Part shown: positions 1 to 8,963 of the stretch, piece after piece
Layout: each line of letters starts with the position of its first letter
How positions within the stretch are numbered: the first letter of the stretch is position 1
Assembly (NCBI GenBank): GCA_949841365.1
Contig: CATKZI010000005.1
Location: 102,723 to 166,722 of the forward strand
DNA from: an uncultured Candidatus Melainabacteria bacterium
GTDB lineage: Bacteria > Cyanobacteriota > Vampirovibrionia > Gastranaerophilales > Gastranaerophilaceae
Direction of reading: 5' to 3'
Length of the DNA: 64,000 nucleotides
Program-made: the position numbers and the translations under genes
The notes under the pieces: model-generated
Seen by the model: only the letters and a program-made list of their open reading frames with translations
Database searches by the model: none
Told to the model about the DNA's origin: nothing

Positions 1-1159
1 TTTCAATACCGACACCGTAATCTTTCACTTTTATAAAAATATTTTTGTCATCTTGGTCGAGAATGACATCAACTTTTTCCGAGCGCGAATATTTTTGTGC
101 GTTGCTCAAAAGATTTACAACAGCTTGAAACAAAAGCCTTTCATCTCCATATAACTCTAATAAATTATTTGCAAAAATATTTATATCAATATTTTCAAAA
201 CAATTTACAGCATCTTTTATAATATCGTTCAAGACAACCCGTTTAAAATCTTTACTTTCATTTAACTTTTCTTCTTCAAGTTCCGCGAGGCTCAAAATAT
301 CGTTGACCAAAACATTTATAAACTTTACCTGAAACTGTATCATATCAAAGCATTCTTTGCTTTGAGCATCTGAAACGGCATCTTTTTCTTTAATAAGTTC
401 AACTGCCGTATTAATTACGGTTATCGGAGTTTTAATCTCATGCGAAATATTATTGATAAAATCAGTTTTATATTGTTCCAGCTTTTTGAGTTTATCAATC
501 TGATTTTTTAATCTTTTGGTCATTTTCTTTATTGCAAGGGTTAAGTCCTGCAAAATAGGAACAGATGAAACCTCAATTTTTGTATCTAAATCTCCGTTTG
601 CAATTTTTATAACACTTCCTTCCAAAGAGTCAAACGGAACACGAATTTTTTGAAAGAAATAAATTAAAGATATCAAAAATATCGCAAGACAGCAGGCAAA
701 AAGCAGTAAAATTCTATTTTGCGCCGTTGTTATGCTTTTCAAAACATCATCTTCTGAAATGCTTAATTCAAGATAATAAGTTTCGCCGTTTATATTATAT
801 TCTTTTAAAACCCCTATCATTTTATCTTTTACAGAAGCCGTATATAAATCTATTGAAGTATCCTCATACCCTTTAGAAGACGCTATCAAATTTTTATTTT
901 TGTCAAAAATTTGGAATTTTACATCTTCACCTGCAAAATCCTCGCAATATTCTCTCAAAACACCATAATTTTTCTCTTTCAAGTAAGGCATAATAGCCCA
1001 CTCTATCTGCTTTTGAAAAATTTTCAACTCAGCTTTTTCTTCTTCCATATAAGAAGCATCAAATTGGATTATGTTATAAAAGGACAACACCGTAAATACA
1101 ACAATTATCCCCAAAAACCACAAAAGTCTGTATATCCAAAATTTATCTCTTTTATTCAT
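1..1159 (-). CDS. Sensor histidine kinase, C-terminus cut by window edge
   Basis: Read on the minus strand from ATG at 1159; the frame stays open to base 1, so about 386 residues are visible and the end is missing. There is an N-terminal membrane segment (WFLGIIVVFTVLSF, about residues 14-27), a sensor region of about 140 residues, a second membrane segment (LLLFACCLAIFLISLIYFF), a HAMP-like linker, the H-box NNISHEIKTPITV with the phospho-His, the N-box VVNLLSNAQKYS, and the start of the G1 box (DYGVGIE). These are hallmarks of class I kinases that phosphorylate an OmpR-type partner. Its ATG overlaps the regulator stop (TAATG), so the two are translationally coupled. The signal sensed is unknown. 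Confidence 0.93.
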   Translation of the reverse strand, partial: MNKRDKFWIYRLLWFLGIIVVFTVLSFYNIIQFDASYMEEEKAELKIFQKQIEWAIMPYLKEKNYGVLREYCEDFAGEDVKFQIFDKNKNLIASSKGYEDTSIDLYTASVKDKMIGVLKEYNINGETYYLELSISEDDVLKSITTAQNRILLLFACCLAIFLISLIYFFQKIRVPFDSLEGSVIKIANGDLDTKIEVSSVPILQDLTLAIKKMTKRLKNQIDKLKKLEQYKTDFINNISHEIKTPITVINTAVELIKEKDAVSDAQSKECFDMIQFQVKFINVLVNDILSLAELEEEKLNESKDFKRVVLNDIIKDAVNCFENIDINIFANNLLELYGDERLLFQAVVNLLSNAQKYSRSEKVDVILDQDDKNIFIKVKDYGVGIE

Positions 1160-1836
1160 TATAATCCCTTCAATTTATATCCTATACCGCGGACCGTTTC
1201 AAGTTTCTTGCCTAAATCACCGAGCTTTCTCCGTAAATTCAGTATCTGAACATCAACGGCTCTTTCAGAAACCTCAAACCCGTCGTCACCTCGCAAATAT
1301 GCTAAAAGCTGACTGCGGGAAAATACTCTGTCTATATTCTTTATAAATAACTGCATCAATTCAAATTCAAAATTAGTAAGTTTTACTTCAACCCCGTCCA
1401 AATAAACCGTTCTTGATATATTATCAAGTTCCAAACCCTCATATTTTATAACTTTTTCATCATAGCGTGAAAGGTTTGCCTCTATACGCGCAAGCAAAAT
1501 TTTATTATTAAACGGCTTCACAACATAATCCACAGCTCCGCATTCAAAACCTTTCAAAATATCTTCTTCAAGTTTTCGCGCCGTTATCATAATTACAGGA
1601 ATATGTTTAAATCTGATATCGTTTTTCAATTTTCTGCAAAATGTAAAACCGTCCATTTCAGGAAGCATTACGTCTAACAAAATCAAATCGGGACAATCAG
1701 AATTAACCATCTCTAAAGCCTTTACACCGTCAAAAGCTTTTTGAATGTTATAATAACCGCCTGATATCAAAAGCATCTCAATCAGTCTGTTTAAATGCGG
1801 TTCATCTTCAACTATTAAAATCTTACTCTTTTTCAT
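1159..1836 (-). CDS. OmpR/PhoB-family response regulator
   Basis: The protein has 225 residues, the usual size for the family. The receiver domain (residues 4-115) has the acidic pair E10/D11, the phospho-acceptor D55 in LILLDVMLPEMDGF, a conserved T (MITAR) and K (VVKPF). The C-terminal winged helix (about 130-223) carries the typical LTNFEFELMQLF, SRSQLL and VDVQILNLRRKLG segments. It should bind direct repeats in promoters when phosphorylated by the kinase encoded immediately downstream. Its start overlaps the end of the metallophosphoesterase gene by 14 bp, so AsmA-like, phosphoesterase, regulator and kinase genes probably share transcripts. Confidence 0.95.
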   Translation of the reverse strand: MKKSKILIVEDEPHLNRLIEMLLISGGYYNIQKAFDGVKALEMVNSDCPDLILLDVMLPEMDGFTFCRKLKNDIRFKHIPVIMITARKLEEDILKGFECGAVDYVVKPFNNKILLARIEANLSRYDEKVIKYEGLELDNISRTVYLDGVEVKLTNFEFELMQLFIKNIDRVFSRSQLLAYLRGDDGFEVSERAVDVQILNLRRKLGDLGKKLETVRGIGYKLKGL

Positions 1837-2590
1837 CTATCAACCTTGTATAAACCATATTATCATCAATTTCTATAAGCTTGCAATACTGCCCGTCAGA
1901 AAAATTCTTTGTAACCACATGATAAATTCCGTCCCGAAATTCTTCCCTGTTGGCATGATAATGCCCCGACAATACCGCAATAACATTTTTATGTTTCTTT
2001 AAAAGTTCCAGATATTTTTCGCCCTGATAAATTTCATGCCCTTTTGCTTTTACTTCCAAAAACGGGAAATGCTGTAATATCACAACTCGTTTTGATTTGT
2101 TTTTTAAAAGCACCTTATCAAGCCAATCAAGTTCACTATCTCTAAAATATCCGTTTGCTCCAGGGATAACCTCTTTTGTTCCGTCCATTGCAACAAAAAG
2201 AATATCACCTTTTTTAAAGGTATAATTCGATTTGTCACTGTGATAAGCTCCAAGCGTTTTTCTCACCGTTTTCATATAAGTATTTTTATCAAGCTGCTGC
2301 TTGAAAACATCATGATTACCAAGCAAAACATATACGGGCTTATTTATTTTTTTAACTTTAGACAAAAATAATTCTAAATCTTCCTTATGCGGTCTGTCGA
2401 TATTGTCACCCGTAAAAACTACAAAATCCAAATTCGGCATATCATTGATACTTTTAACAAACTCATCAAGATTATGACCGTTTTCTTGTGTCGTATGCAC
2501 ATCTGTGACCTGAATAAATCTGATTTCCTTTGCTTTTACGGGTAAAGATAACAAAAACAAACACAAAATTATAAAAGCTATTCTTTTCAT
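1823..2590 (-). CDS. Exported calcineurin-like metallophosphoesterase
   Basis: The 255-residue protein begins with a signal peptide (KRIAFIILCLFLLSLPVKA). The metallophosphoesterase metal-binding motifs appear in order: D-x-H in VTDVHTT (about 28-32), GDN in FTGDNID (about 60), GNHD in LLGNHDVF (about 92), a His in ILQHFPF, and G-H-x-H in LSGHYHAN. The substrate cannot be told; relatives cleave phosphomonoesters, nucleotides or phospholipid head groups. Export suggests a periplasmic or surface role. The gene lies 42 bp after the AsmA-like gene and overlaps the response-regulator gene. The ATG lies in the loop of a strong hairpin (see 2576-2607). Confidence 0.88.
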   Translation of the reverse strand: MKRIAFIILCLFLLSLPVKAKEIRFIQVTDVHTTQENGHNLDEFVKSINDMPNLDFVVFTGDNIDRPHKEDLELFLSKVKKINKPVYVLLGNHDVFKQQLDKNTYMKTVRKTLGAYHSDKSNYTFKKGDILFVAMDGTKEVIPGANGYFRDSELDWLDKVLLKNKSKRVVILQHFPFLEVKAKGHEIYQGEKYLELLKKHKNVIAVLSGHYHANREEFRDGIYHVVTKNFSDGQYCKLIEIDDNMVYTRLIDEKE

Positions 2591-2607
2591 AATAAAAAAG
2601 AATAGCT
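2576..2607 (-). promoter_or_regulatory. Perfect 12-bp hairpin with the phosphoesterase ATG in its loop
   Basis: On the minus strand AGCTATTCTTTT (2607-2596) and AAAAGAATAGCT (2587-2576) pair perfectly across an 8-base loop that holds the start codon. The 3' arm is codons 2-5 of the gene and is followed by an A/T-rich run. It could act as an attenuator or terminator after the AsmA-like gene, or as a translational switch. The structure is seen; the role is inferred. Confidence 0.55.
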
Positions 2608-2632
2608 CTTTATTGTTAATTTTTTGTTAGCA

Positions 2633-5413
2633 TTATTTTAATTTTCTCAAAGAAGAAATAAAGTTGTTATGTTCAACATCACCATCAACTTTCGTCATAA
2701 ATATTTGAGCGCCCTGTTCATTTTCCAATTCAGGCAACTGAGACAATTCAGCTTCATAATAGTGAGCATCGTTTCTGGTTGTCATCGGCATTCTGTTTGC
2801 AAGACTGTTAAGCGAAATATTTCTCAATGCGCCTGCAAAACCTTTATTTTTACTGCTGAATTTTGTATAAATTCTCAATGCCGCATCACCGTTTTCAAGG
2901 TTGTATTTTCCTGCAATATAAGCACTCAACTGCGGTGCTGATGATTTTATCTGCATTTTTTCAATTATATTATCTTTTAATTCCAATACCCCTGAAATTC
3001 TGTCAAAATTACCGTCAGGTACATTTACCAAATCAGAAAATATTGAAGGGCTGATAGTTGCAATCGGATTTCTGAATAATGAAGCAAATTTCAGGACATA
3101 TTCAACCAAACCTACTTTTTGAATAGTACCGTTCAATACCAAAAATTTAATTGAACCGTTCAGCTTCATACTGTCATCTGTATTAAGTTCAATAAGCCCG
3201 CTTGCCTTGCCCGTAATCTCTTTTTTCAACTGCAAAATAGTTGATGCCATCAAATCAGAATTAACATCTTTTATACCAAGACGAACAGCATATTTATGTT
3301 TTTTCAAATCACAGTTGATTTTTGCGGACGAATGACCTTCCGCAATTTCAAATTTGTTTGAATAAATATTTAGAATACTGTTTTTATCAAGCGTCAAAGT
3401 TGCTTTCATATCATTGAAATTAATGTCCTGATAATGACCTTTTAAAATATGCAATACACAATCTTCAACGATAAAGTTTCCTATATCAAATGTCGGAGTA
3501 TCATCGTCATCATCTTTTGCTTCTCCCGATGGAGCTAAATCCATTTTTTCGCTTGTTATTGCTTCAGAACTTTGATTATTTGCAGATGCCATAAATTTTT
3601 CAACATCAACATCATCAACTGTTAAATTAATATTTTTAACCACAATTGGGAATTTAAGTTCATTAATCAAACTTCCGTCAAAATCATAAGCGGAGCGTCT
3701 GTATCTTCCGTCAGCAGCCAAATTTAAAAGTCCGTTATCGGTATTCATTTCACCATGTTTTAAGAAAATTCTCTGTGAAGGTATACGCACTTCATCCATA
3801 GTAAGTCTGCCGTCAAGATAAGGATATTTGCCTGCGTTTATATACTGCATTTTACCTGCGATTTTACCGCCTTTAAAGAGTTTTTGCCCCATAAATACAT
3901 TCAAAAATTCACTCGGCAAAGGTCTTGGAATTTCAAATCCCATATCTTTAACATCAGGAATTTCTTTTGAACAGTCGATATTTCCCGCAAGTTTCAATAC
4001 AGGCTGAATTTTAGCTCGTTTTTCTTTATCAGGATTATCTGGTGCAATATAATAATCAATTGATTTTATATTAAACATCAAATCCTCAAAATGCATATCA
4101 GCTTTAAGCATTCTGCGATAATTTGCAGGAGTTAAGGAAGCGCCATCCAATAAAATATCCTGCCCGCTTTTAAGCCCGAATAACCATTTTAAATCAATTT
4201 TGTTATTAACAGATTTGATATCAAGTCTTGTTTTTGTAGAACCGCCTGTCAATTCAACAGGAATTCCGAGAATTTTCGACATATAATTCTGTGCAAAATC
4301 ATTTGTCACAACTGCACGTGCAACAACATTCGTATCAATTGATTTGAGGTAATCTTTTACAGAGCCTTCCATTGTAATTTTGTTTTCTGCGCGGTTATTA
4401 TAATTCCCCTCAAAATCAGAAAGAGTAATTTCATCTTTAGTCATCACAATCTTACCTTTTTCGAGGCGGACGGGAATATCTGCAATCGGAACTATTTTAC
4501 CCGTAAAGTTATTGAGGTTAACAACGCCGTTCAAGTCATTGTTTGAAAGTTTTATATTAAAGTTGAAACTGCCTTTTAAATCTTTGAAATATGCAAGAGG
4601 TTCATTCAGATTGTTTTCCACAATGCCTGAATTAATCAAAGCCAAAACATCGTCCATATCGATTTTGTCAGAGAAAAGCTCAATATTGAATTTGCTGTTT
4701 TTATCAGATTTACCGCTGAAAAATATTTTTGATTTGTTAAATACCAAATAACATTTATCAACCCATAATGCTTTGTCTTTTATATATACGGTATTTCTGT
4801 CTGCGATATTAAAATGAACTTTATCAGAGCCTTTTTTGATATCGGAAGTGATATTAAAATGCACGAAACGAAGTTCTTTTTGAGTATTGTCGATACTTAT
4901 GTCATCAGCCTTCAAAGAAACATAAGTTGAAGGTTCAACCTTGTACAAGAACAATGATTTTTTTACATATAACAGTGAATCATAAAAATCGAAATTCCAA
5001 TCGGATTTTTGCTGTTCGGTTTGTTCGCCCTGCGCAAGCGTAGAAAGTCCATTTATATCTACAAAAATATAATCTGCACCGAGTTTTTTGACGATAATAT
5101 TTTTATCAAAAATTTCTTTAAACGAAATTGCGGTGTTGAAATTGTCGACTTGCAAGAGATTTACACCATTGTTCATAAGCGACAAAGCGTCAACTTTAAA
5201 TTCCAAATCTGGTGACAAAGAAGTTTTTAAAACAGGATTTTTTATTTGCAAATCCAATCCCATAGTATCATGTAGCGTTTTTTCCACAAAACTGATTGTT
5301 TTTGGGTTTGACACAGCCCATGGCAAAACATTCAAATAGAGAGCGAACGGTACATAACCCAACGCAACTGCTCCCGCTATAATTCCAATTGTAAATCTTT
5401 TTGATAACTTCAT
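2633..5413 (-). CDS. AsmA-like envelope protein (large, single N-terminal anchor)
   Basis: The 926-residue protein has one N-terminal membrane segment (about residues 9-30) and then a long beta-rich region, with an acidic linker (KDDDDDTPTFD, about 635). The end region (KFASLFRNPIATISPSIFSD and the repeated inner-core pattern) resembles AsmA/DUF3971-type proteins. These have repeating beta-groove architecture and are linked to lipid movement between inner and outer membranes in Gram-negative bacteria. The family call rests on architecture, not on a catalytic motif. A -10 box TATAAT lies exactly 6 bases before the ATG and there is no Shine-Dalgarno sequence, so a leaderless mRNA is likely. The gene is divergent from the WG-repeat gene. 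Confidence 0.72.
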   Translation of the reverse strand: MKLSKRFTIGIIAGAVALGYVPFALYLNVLPWAVSNPKTISFVEKTLHDTMGLDLQIKNPVLKTSLSPDLEFKVDALSLMNNGVNLLQVDNFNTAISFKEIFDKNIIVKKLGADYIFVDINGLSTLAQGEQTEQQKSDWNFDFYDSLLYVKKSLFLYKVEPSTYVSLKADDISIDNTQKELRFVHFNITSDIKKGSDKVHFNIADRNTVYIKDKALWVDKCYLVFNKSKIFFSGKSDKNSKFNIELFSDKIDMDDVLALINSGIVENNLNEPLAYFKDLKGSFNFNIKLSNNDLNGVVNLNNFTGKIVPIADIPVRLEKGKIVMTKDEITLSDFEGNYNNRAENKITMEGSVKDYLKSIDTNVVARAVVTNDFAQNYMSKILGIPVELTGGSTKTRLDIKSVNNKIDLKWLFGLKSGQDILLDGASLTPANYRRMLKADMHFEDLMFNIKSIDYYIAPDNPDKEKRAKIQPVLKLAGNIDCSKEIPDVKDMGFEIPRPLPSEFLNVFMGQKLFKGGKIAGKMQYINAGKYPYLDGRLTMDEVRIPSQRIFLKHGEMNTDNGLLNLAADGRYRRSAYDFDGSLINELKFPIVVKNINLTVDDVDVEKFMASANNQSSEAITSEKMDLAPSGEAKDDDDDTPTFDIGNFIVEDCVLHILKGHYQDINFNDMKATLTLDKNSILNIYSNKFEIAEGHSSAKINCDLKKHKYAVRLGIKDVNSDLMASTILQLKKEITGKASGLIELNTDDSMKLNGSIKFLVLNGTIQKVGLVEYVLKFASLFRNPIATISPSIFSDLVNVPDGNFDRISGVLELKDNIIEKMQIKSSAPQLSAYIAGKYNLENGDAALRIYTKFSSKNKGFAGALRNISLNSLANRMPMTTRNDAHYYEAELSQLPELENEQGAQIFMTKVDGDVEHNNFISSLRKLK

Positions 5414-5451
5414 AATGAAATTATATCACGATTTTATGCTATTATAATATT
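5414..5451. promoter_or_regulatory. Divergent leaderless-type promoters of the AsmA-like and WG-repeat genes
   Basis: Only 38 bp separate the two start codons. On the minus strand TATAAT (5425-5420) is followed by 6 bases and ATG. On the plus strand TATTAT (5440-5445) is followed by 6 bases and ATG; an overlapping TATAAT lies at 5443-5448. Neither gene has a ribosome binding site. The -35 regions are poor and must lie within the opposite promoter or gene. Confidence 0.6.
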
Positions 5452-6321
5452 ATGAAAAGATTTTTTACATTAATTGCAATAATATTACTGTTAAATTCGG
5501 CTGTTTTAGCAAATGATGTCAAAGTTTTCAGCGAAAAAAATAAATTCGGGCTGCAGGACACTGACGGAACTCAAATTACTCCCGCACAGTATTCTAAACT
5601 TATAAGACTTGGTGATAATGGCTGGATTGCACAGAAAAAAAGCAAATACGGACTTCTTAACAGTAAAGGCGAAATCCTCGTACCATTAAAATACAGGCAT
5701 GTTGACCGCTTAACTTCAAAATTTGTAAAACTCGGTAACGACAACGACTTTGCGGTTTATGATGAATTCGGAAATACAATAGTTCAGCCCGAATATTCAT
5801 CTGTAAGTATGCTGTTTGGCGGAATGTTTCTGACAAAAAAAGATTACAAATACGGCATTGTAGACAAAAACGGCAGAGTAATTCTTGAAAACAAATTTGA
5901 CGATATTTATATGCCAAAACCAAACGTTATGCGTATCCAATACAACGGACAGTGGTACGAAATAGAACAAATCAGCAATTCAGAATTTCAATTACCTAAT
6001 GACATAAAAACCGTAAAAGACAATGATAACTTTAAAGTTACGGCTTTTATAAAAGACCCCGTAACTGCATCAGGATATTCCGCAGTTACATTCACTGACT
6101 ATTTTATAAAAGTATTCTCATCAATCTCGCCGTCACATGAGGAAACTATTGATGAATTAATGCTTTCACAGGGTGCGGATACTGTTTCAATATTAATGAA
6201 AATGACCTGGCTTCCCAAATATCCTTGGACATTTATCAAAAATTATTATCACAATATAAGGACTCCGAATAACGGACCGCTTACCAATATTAAATATGAA
6301 TTAAAACAAAAAATGCAATAA
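5452..6321 (+). CDS. Exported WG-repeat protein
   Basis: The 289-residue protein has a signal peptide (RFFTLIAIILLLNSAVLA) and about four tandem WG (KWGFID-type) repeats over residues 22-165. They appear as NKFGLQDTDGTQITP, SKYGLLNSKGEILVP, DFAVYDEFGNTIVQP and YKYGIVDKNGRVILE. WG repeats form small beta units thought to bind proteins or ligands; the specific role is unknown. The C-terminal 120 residues show no repeat I recognise. A terminator follows directly, so the gene appears monocistronic, and its promoter places the transcript start at or near the ATG. Confidence 0.85.
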   Translation: MKRFFTLIAIILLLNSAVLANDVKVFSEKNKFGLQDTDGTQITPAQYSKLIRLGDNGWIAQKKSKYGLLNSKGEILVPLKYRHVDRLTSKFVKLGNDNDFAVYDEFGNTIVQPEYSSVSMLFGGMFLTKKDYKYGIVDKNGRVILENKFDDIYMPKPNVMRIQYNGQWYEIEQISNSEFQLPNDIKTVKDNDNFKVTAFIKDPVTASGYSAVTFTDYFIKVFSSISPSHEETIDELMLSQGADTVSILMKMTWLPKYPWTFIKNYYHNIRTPNNGPLTNIKYELKQKMQ

Positions 6322-6347
6322 CCTGACAAACGTCAGGTTATTTTTTA
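6319..6347 (+). terminator. Intrinsic terminator after the WG-repeat gene
   Basis: A 9-bp perfect stem (TAACCTGAC with GTCAGGTTA) with loop AAAC is followed by six T. The stop codon forms the first bases of the stem. Confidence 0.93.
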
Positions 6348-6415
6348 TCTTAGGAAAAGCCGGCAAAGTTAATTTATGTTTTGTCAAGAAGCAATTTATG
6401 TGCCGGCAAAAATTC

Positions 6416-7216
6416 TTAATTGTGATACTTAATATTATATTTCAGATTATTTTTATTGCAATAGTTTGCAATCTCATCTGTTGTTTTTTCGAAATAATCA
6501 GAAGTCTTTTTAACGTAGATTGCATCATACAGCGGGATTAAGTCTTTATGCTCCTGCTTAATAAAATTAAACATCTTTGTTTTAAAACTGCTTCTTAAAT
6601 CCAGCTTATCGAAACAATATTCATCGACATAGTCTTTTGTTGCTTCAACAATTTTTTCAAAAACAGTTATACCCGGAATTATCGGGGAAATATAACAAAC
6701 TGTTTTTATCCCTTCCGATTTTAAAACTTTAAGTGTTTCAATTCTTTGAGCAATACTTGAAGAATTCGGTTCAAGTTTTACTTTCAAATCCTCATCAAGC
6801 ATACTAATTGAAACACCGACATCAATATGTTTCATCTGCTTGAACAAATCAATATCTCTCAAAACCAAATCCGATTTTGTAACAATGCTTATCAGCGCTT
6901 CGGATTTAATAAGCTGTTCAAGGACTTTTCTTGTCACACCAAACTCTTTTTCAAAATTGTTATAAGGATCGGTAACAGTACTTATCTGTACTTTTTTACC
7001 CTTAATCTTGAAAATATTTATTTTTTTATTGGTGCATTTAACATCAATAAAATCGCCCCAGCTTTCCGTGTGCTTACTAAAACTGGACATATAAGAAGCA
7101 TAGCAGTATAAACACTTATGAGGACACCCTACATACGGGTTTATTACATAATCAAGGCTTTTGAGTTTTGTTTTGTTTAAGTAGTCTTTAACCCTTGTAT
7201 AGTCTTGAGCAATCAT
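6416..7216 (-). CDS. SPL-like radical SAM protein (DNA repair photolyase family)
   Basis: The 266-residue protein has the radical SAM cluster motif C31-x3-C35-x2-C38 in NPYVGCPHKCLYCYASYM. This N-P-Y-x-G-C-x-H-x-C-x-Y-C-Y form is typical of the SplB-related family. Members bind a 4Fe-4S cluster and S-adenosylmethionine; SplB itself reverses spore photoproduct, but most relatives, including this one in a non-sporeformer, have no assigned substrate. The promoter is unusually clear: TTGACA, 16 bases, TATTAT, 6 bases, ATG, without a ribosome binding site. Confidence 0.82.
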   Translation of the reverse strand: MIAQDYTRVKDYLNKTKLKSLDYVINPYVGCPHKCLYCYASYMSSFSKHTESWGDFIDVKCTNKKINIFKIKGKKVQISTVTDPYNNFEKEFGVTRKVLEQLIKSEALISIVTKSDLVLRDIDLFKQMKHIDVGVSISMLDEDLKVKLEPNSSSIAQRIETLKVLKSEGIKTVCYISPIIPGITVFEKIVEATKDYVDEYCFDKLDLRSSFKTKMFNFIKQEHKDLIPLYDAIYVKKTSDYFEKTTDEIANYCNKNNLKYNIKYHN

Positions 7217-7222
7217 ATCAGT

Positions 7223-7250
7223 ATAATATAGGTAAAAAGAGTCATGTCAA
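7223..7250 (-). promoter_or_regulatory. Promoter of the radical SAM gene, leaderless type
   Basis: Minus strand: consensus -35 TTGACA (7250-7245), 16-bp spacer, -10 TATTAT (7228-7223), then six bases before the ATG at 7216. The expected transcription start coincides with the A of ATG. Confidence 0.75.
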
Positions 7251-7263
7251 TAGCATTGACTTT

Positions 7264-7827
7264 TTAATTCTCAAACGCGATATCTTCCTCAATAATCCTT
7301 GGCGGCTGCGATATAACAAGCATTTCAAGGTATTTATCATTGTTTTCTTTAATTTGTTTTGCAATATTTTCTATTTCGCTTTCGTGATTGAAAAAGTGCT
7401 TCACAGCATACTTTGTGACAATCATGCCTTTTGAAGGGTGTTTTTCAAATTTATACAAATCATATTCGAAATATTTCTTAGCATTTTCACATCCGTTTAC
7501 GAGAAAACTTATTGCTGACTTGTCAGATTTTTTATTTTCAATAAGCTTCAAAAGCATGCTGTTTTCTGTATTTTCAACCGTTTTGTCAAAATTTTGCGCA
7601 TATTTAATCGGATTAGTTTCATCAGGATAATAATAAACACCAATCATTTTTGTCCAATTTTGGGAATTTTCTGATTCTTTATAATACTCGTTTCCGTAGC
7701 CGTTTGTTGCAGGCGCAAGAGCACTGAATTTCAACTTATAAACTTCATTATCAAAATGAATTTCTTCAGACAAACATATAATTTGCGAGCATAACAATGC
7801 ACACAGTATAATTAAAAATTTCTTCAT
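7264..7827 (-). CDS. Exported protein of unknown function
   Basis: The 187-residue protein starts with a signal peptide (KKFLIILCALLCSQIICLS). The mature part has aromatic-rich segments (MIGVYYYPDETNPIKYAQNF) and a single Cys (GCENAKKYF). I recognise no family. It has a TTTAAT -10-like box six bases before the ATG and no ribosome binding site, matching the leaderless pattern of other single genes here. It is likely periplasmic. The short gap to the radical SAM gene does not imply shared function, since that gene has its own promoter. Confidence 0.75.
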   Translation of the reverse strand: MKKFLIILCALLCSQIICLSEEIHFDNEVYKLKFSALAPATNGYGNEYYKESENSQNWTKMIGVYYYPDETNPIKYAQNFDKTVENTENSMLLKLIENKKSDKSAISFLVNGCENAKKYFEYDLYKFEKHPSKGMIVTKYAVKHFFNHESEIENIAKQIKENNDKYLEMLVISQPPRIIEEDIAFEN

Positions 7828-7880
7828 ACCAAAATTAAAACTTGTTTCAAAAAAATTTTAAACTGATAAATCGGGTAATA

Positions 7881-8051
7881 TTATACAAACTCAAGATTTC
7901 TGACTTCAAAAGCTGAAACTAAAGATTTAGCATCTTCAGAGACACCTTTGCATTTTAGCATGCACTCAGGATTGTGTGCTGATGATAAAACCATCATTTT
8001 TAAACCGTCAAAAATATTCATTGATGTAACATCTAACTCTATATTTTTCAT
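7881..8051 (-). CDS. Small protein resembling the C-terminal half of HPr
   Basis: From ATG 8051 the product is 56 residues; a TTG start at 8078 would give 65. The part NIFDGLKMMVLSSAHNPE followed by KGVSEDAKSLVSAFE has the spacing of the second half of HPr-like phosphocarriers (S-I-x-G-L-x-x-L, then the D/E-D-A helix). The N-terminal half with the phospho-His is absent. No ribosome binding site is obvious. It could be a degenerate HPr-like protein or an unrelated small protein. Confidence 0.5.
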   Translation of the reverse strand: MKNIELDVTSMNIFDGLKMMVLSSAHNPECMLKCKGVSEDAKSLVSAFEVRNLEFV

Positions 8052-8127
8052 ACAAGCAATAACGAAATTATTTAACAAAAATTAAATATTTTGTATAAAA
8101 TTAGTCTGTTTATAGGATAATAAAATT

Positions 8128-8601
8128 ATGGGAAATTCAGAAATTAAATTAGCTGCGTTTGACGTAGACGGGGTATTAACAGACGGAAGTCTTACTTTTG
8201 ATGAGTTCGGGCACGAATATAAAACATTCAATGCCAAAGACGGTCAAGGGATTGTAAACCTTAACAAAGCGGGAATTATTACAGCAATAATTACGGCACG
8301 CAATAACGGAACTGTTGAACACAGAGCGAAAAATCTTAATATAACAGAATTACATCAGGGTTCAAAAAATAAAATTGCAACATTAGAAGAAATCCTGAAA
8401 AAATATAATTTTACTTTTGAAAATGTTGCATATATGGGAGATGATCTTCCTGATATATGCGTTTTGGAAAAAGTTAACTTGAAAGGCTGTCCCGCAGATG
8501 CAGTTGATGAAGTTAAAAATATTGCAAACTTTATTTCATCAAAAAACGGCGGACGTGGAGCAGTAAGAGAGTTTTGCGACTATATACTGGAGAATAAATA
8601 A
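8128..8601 (+). CDS. kdsC: 3-deoxy-D-manno-octulosonate 8-phosphate phosphatase (KdsC-like HAD)
   Basis: The 157-residue single-domain HAD phosphatase lacks a cap, the normal size for KdsC. Motif I is FDVDGVLTDG with nucleophile D12 and acid D14; motif II is the T in ITARN; motif III/IV is MGDDLPDICV. KdsC removes phosphate from Kdo-8-P in making the Kdo of lipopolysaccharide, pointing to a Gram-negative outer membrane. Related YrbI-like sugar phosphatases are an alternative. The gene starts the run kdsC-queD-uppP, where each stop overlaps the next start. A GATAAT box precedes the ATG by six bases. Confidence 0.88.
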   Translation: MGNSEIKLAAFDVDGVLTDGSLTFDEFGHEYKTFNAKDGQGIVNLNKAGIITAIITARNNGTVEHRAKNLNITELHQGSKNKIATLEEILKKYNFTFENVAYMGDDLPDICVLEKVNLKGCPADAVDEVKNIANFISSKNGGRGAVREFCDYILENK

Positions 8602-8963
8602 TGTTTGAAATTAAAACACAGGCTTTTTTTGCCGCAGCGCATCACCTGTTAAATTACGACGGAGAATGCGAAAATCAGCATGGACACAATTGGATGGTAG
8701 AAGCTTTTGTAAAAGGCGATACACTTGACAAGAGTAATATCTTAATCGACTACAAAGTCTTGAAAAAAGAATTAAACGCTGTTTTGGATATGCTTGATCA
8801 TAAAGATATTAACGAGCTTCCCGAGTTCAAAGGTGAAAGTCCGTCAAGCGAAATGATAGCATATTTCATTTACACTAAGCTTAAGGAAAGAATTGTTCAG
8901 CTGAGCAAAGTAAATGTTTGGGAAACTCAAACGTCATGTTGTTCATATTATGAGGAAGCGTAA
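8601..8963 (+). CDS. queD: 6-carboxy-5,6,7,8-tetrahydropterin synthase (QueD)
   Basis: The 120-residue PTPS-fold enzyme carries the zinc ligands H14 (AAAHH), H27 and H29 (QHGH) and the catalytic C23 (GECENQHGH). The later MLDHKDIN and ESPSSEMIAYF segments, with the substrate-binding Glu, are as in QueD. It converts dihydroneopterin triphosphate to 6-carboxytetrahydropterin in preQ0/queuosine synthesis. Its ATG overlaps the kdsC stop (TAATG). queC, a later step, lies at 37.8-38.5 kb. Confidence 0.93.
   Translation: MFEIKTQAFFAAAHHLLNYDGECENQHGHNWMVEAFVKGDTLDKSNILIDYKVLKKELNAVLDMLDHKDINELPEFKGESPSSEMIAYFIYTKLKERIVQLSKVNVWETQTSCCSYYEEA

Noticed and set aside
911..1249. 112-codon plus-strand frame
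   Set aside because: It lies opposite the kinase and regulator genes, has Phe/Lys/Ser-rich low-complexity sequence and no ribosome binding site.
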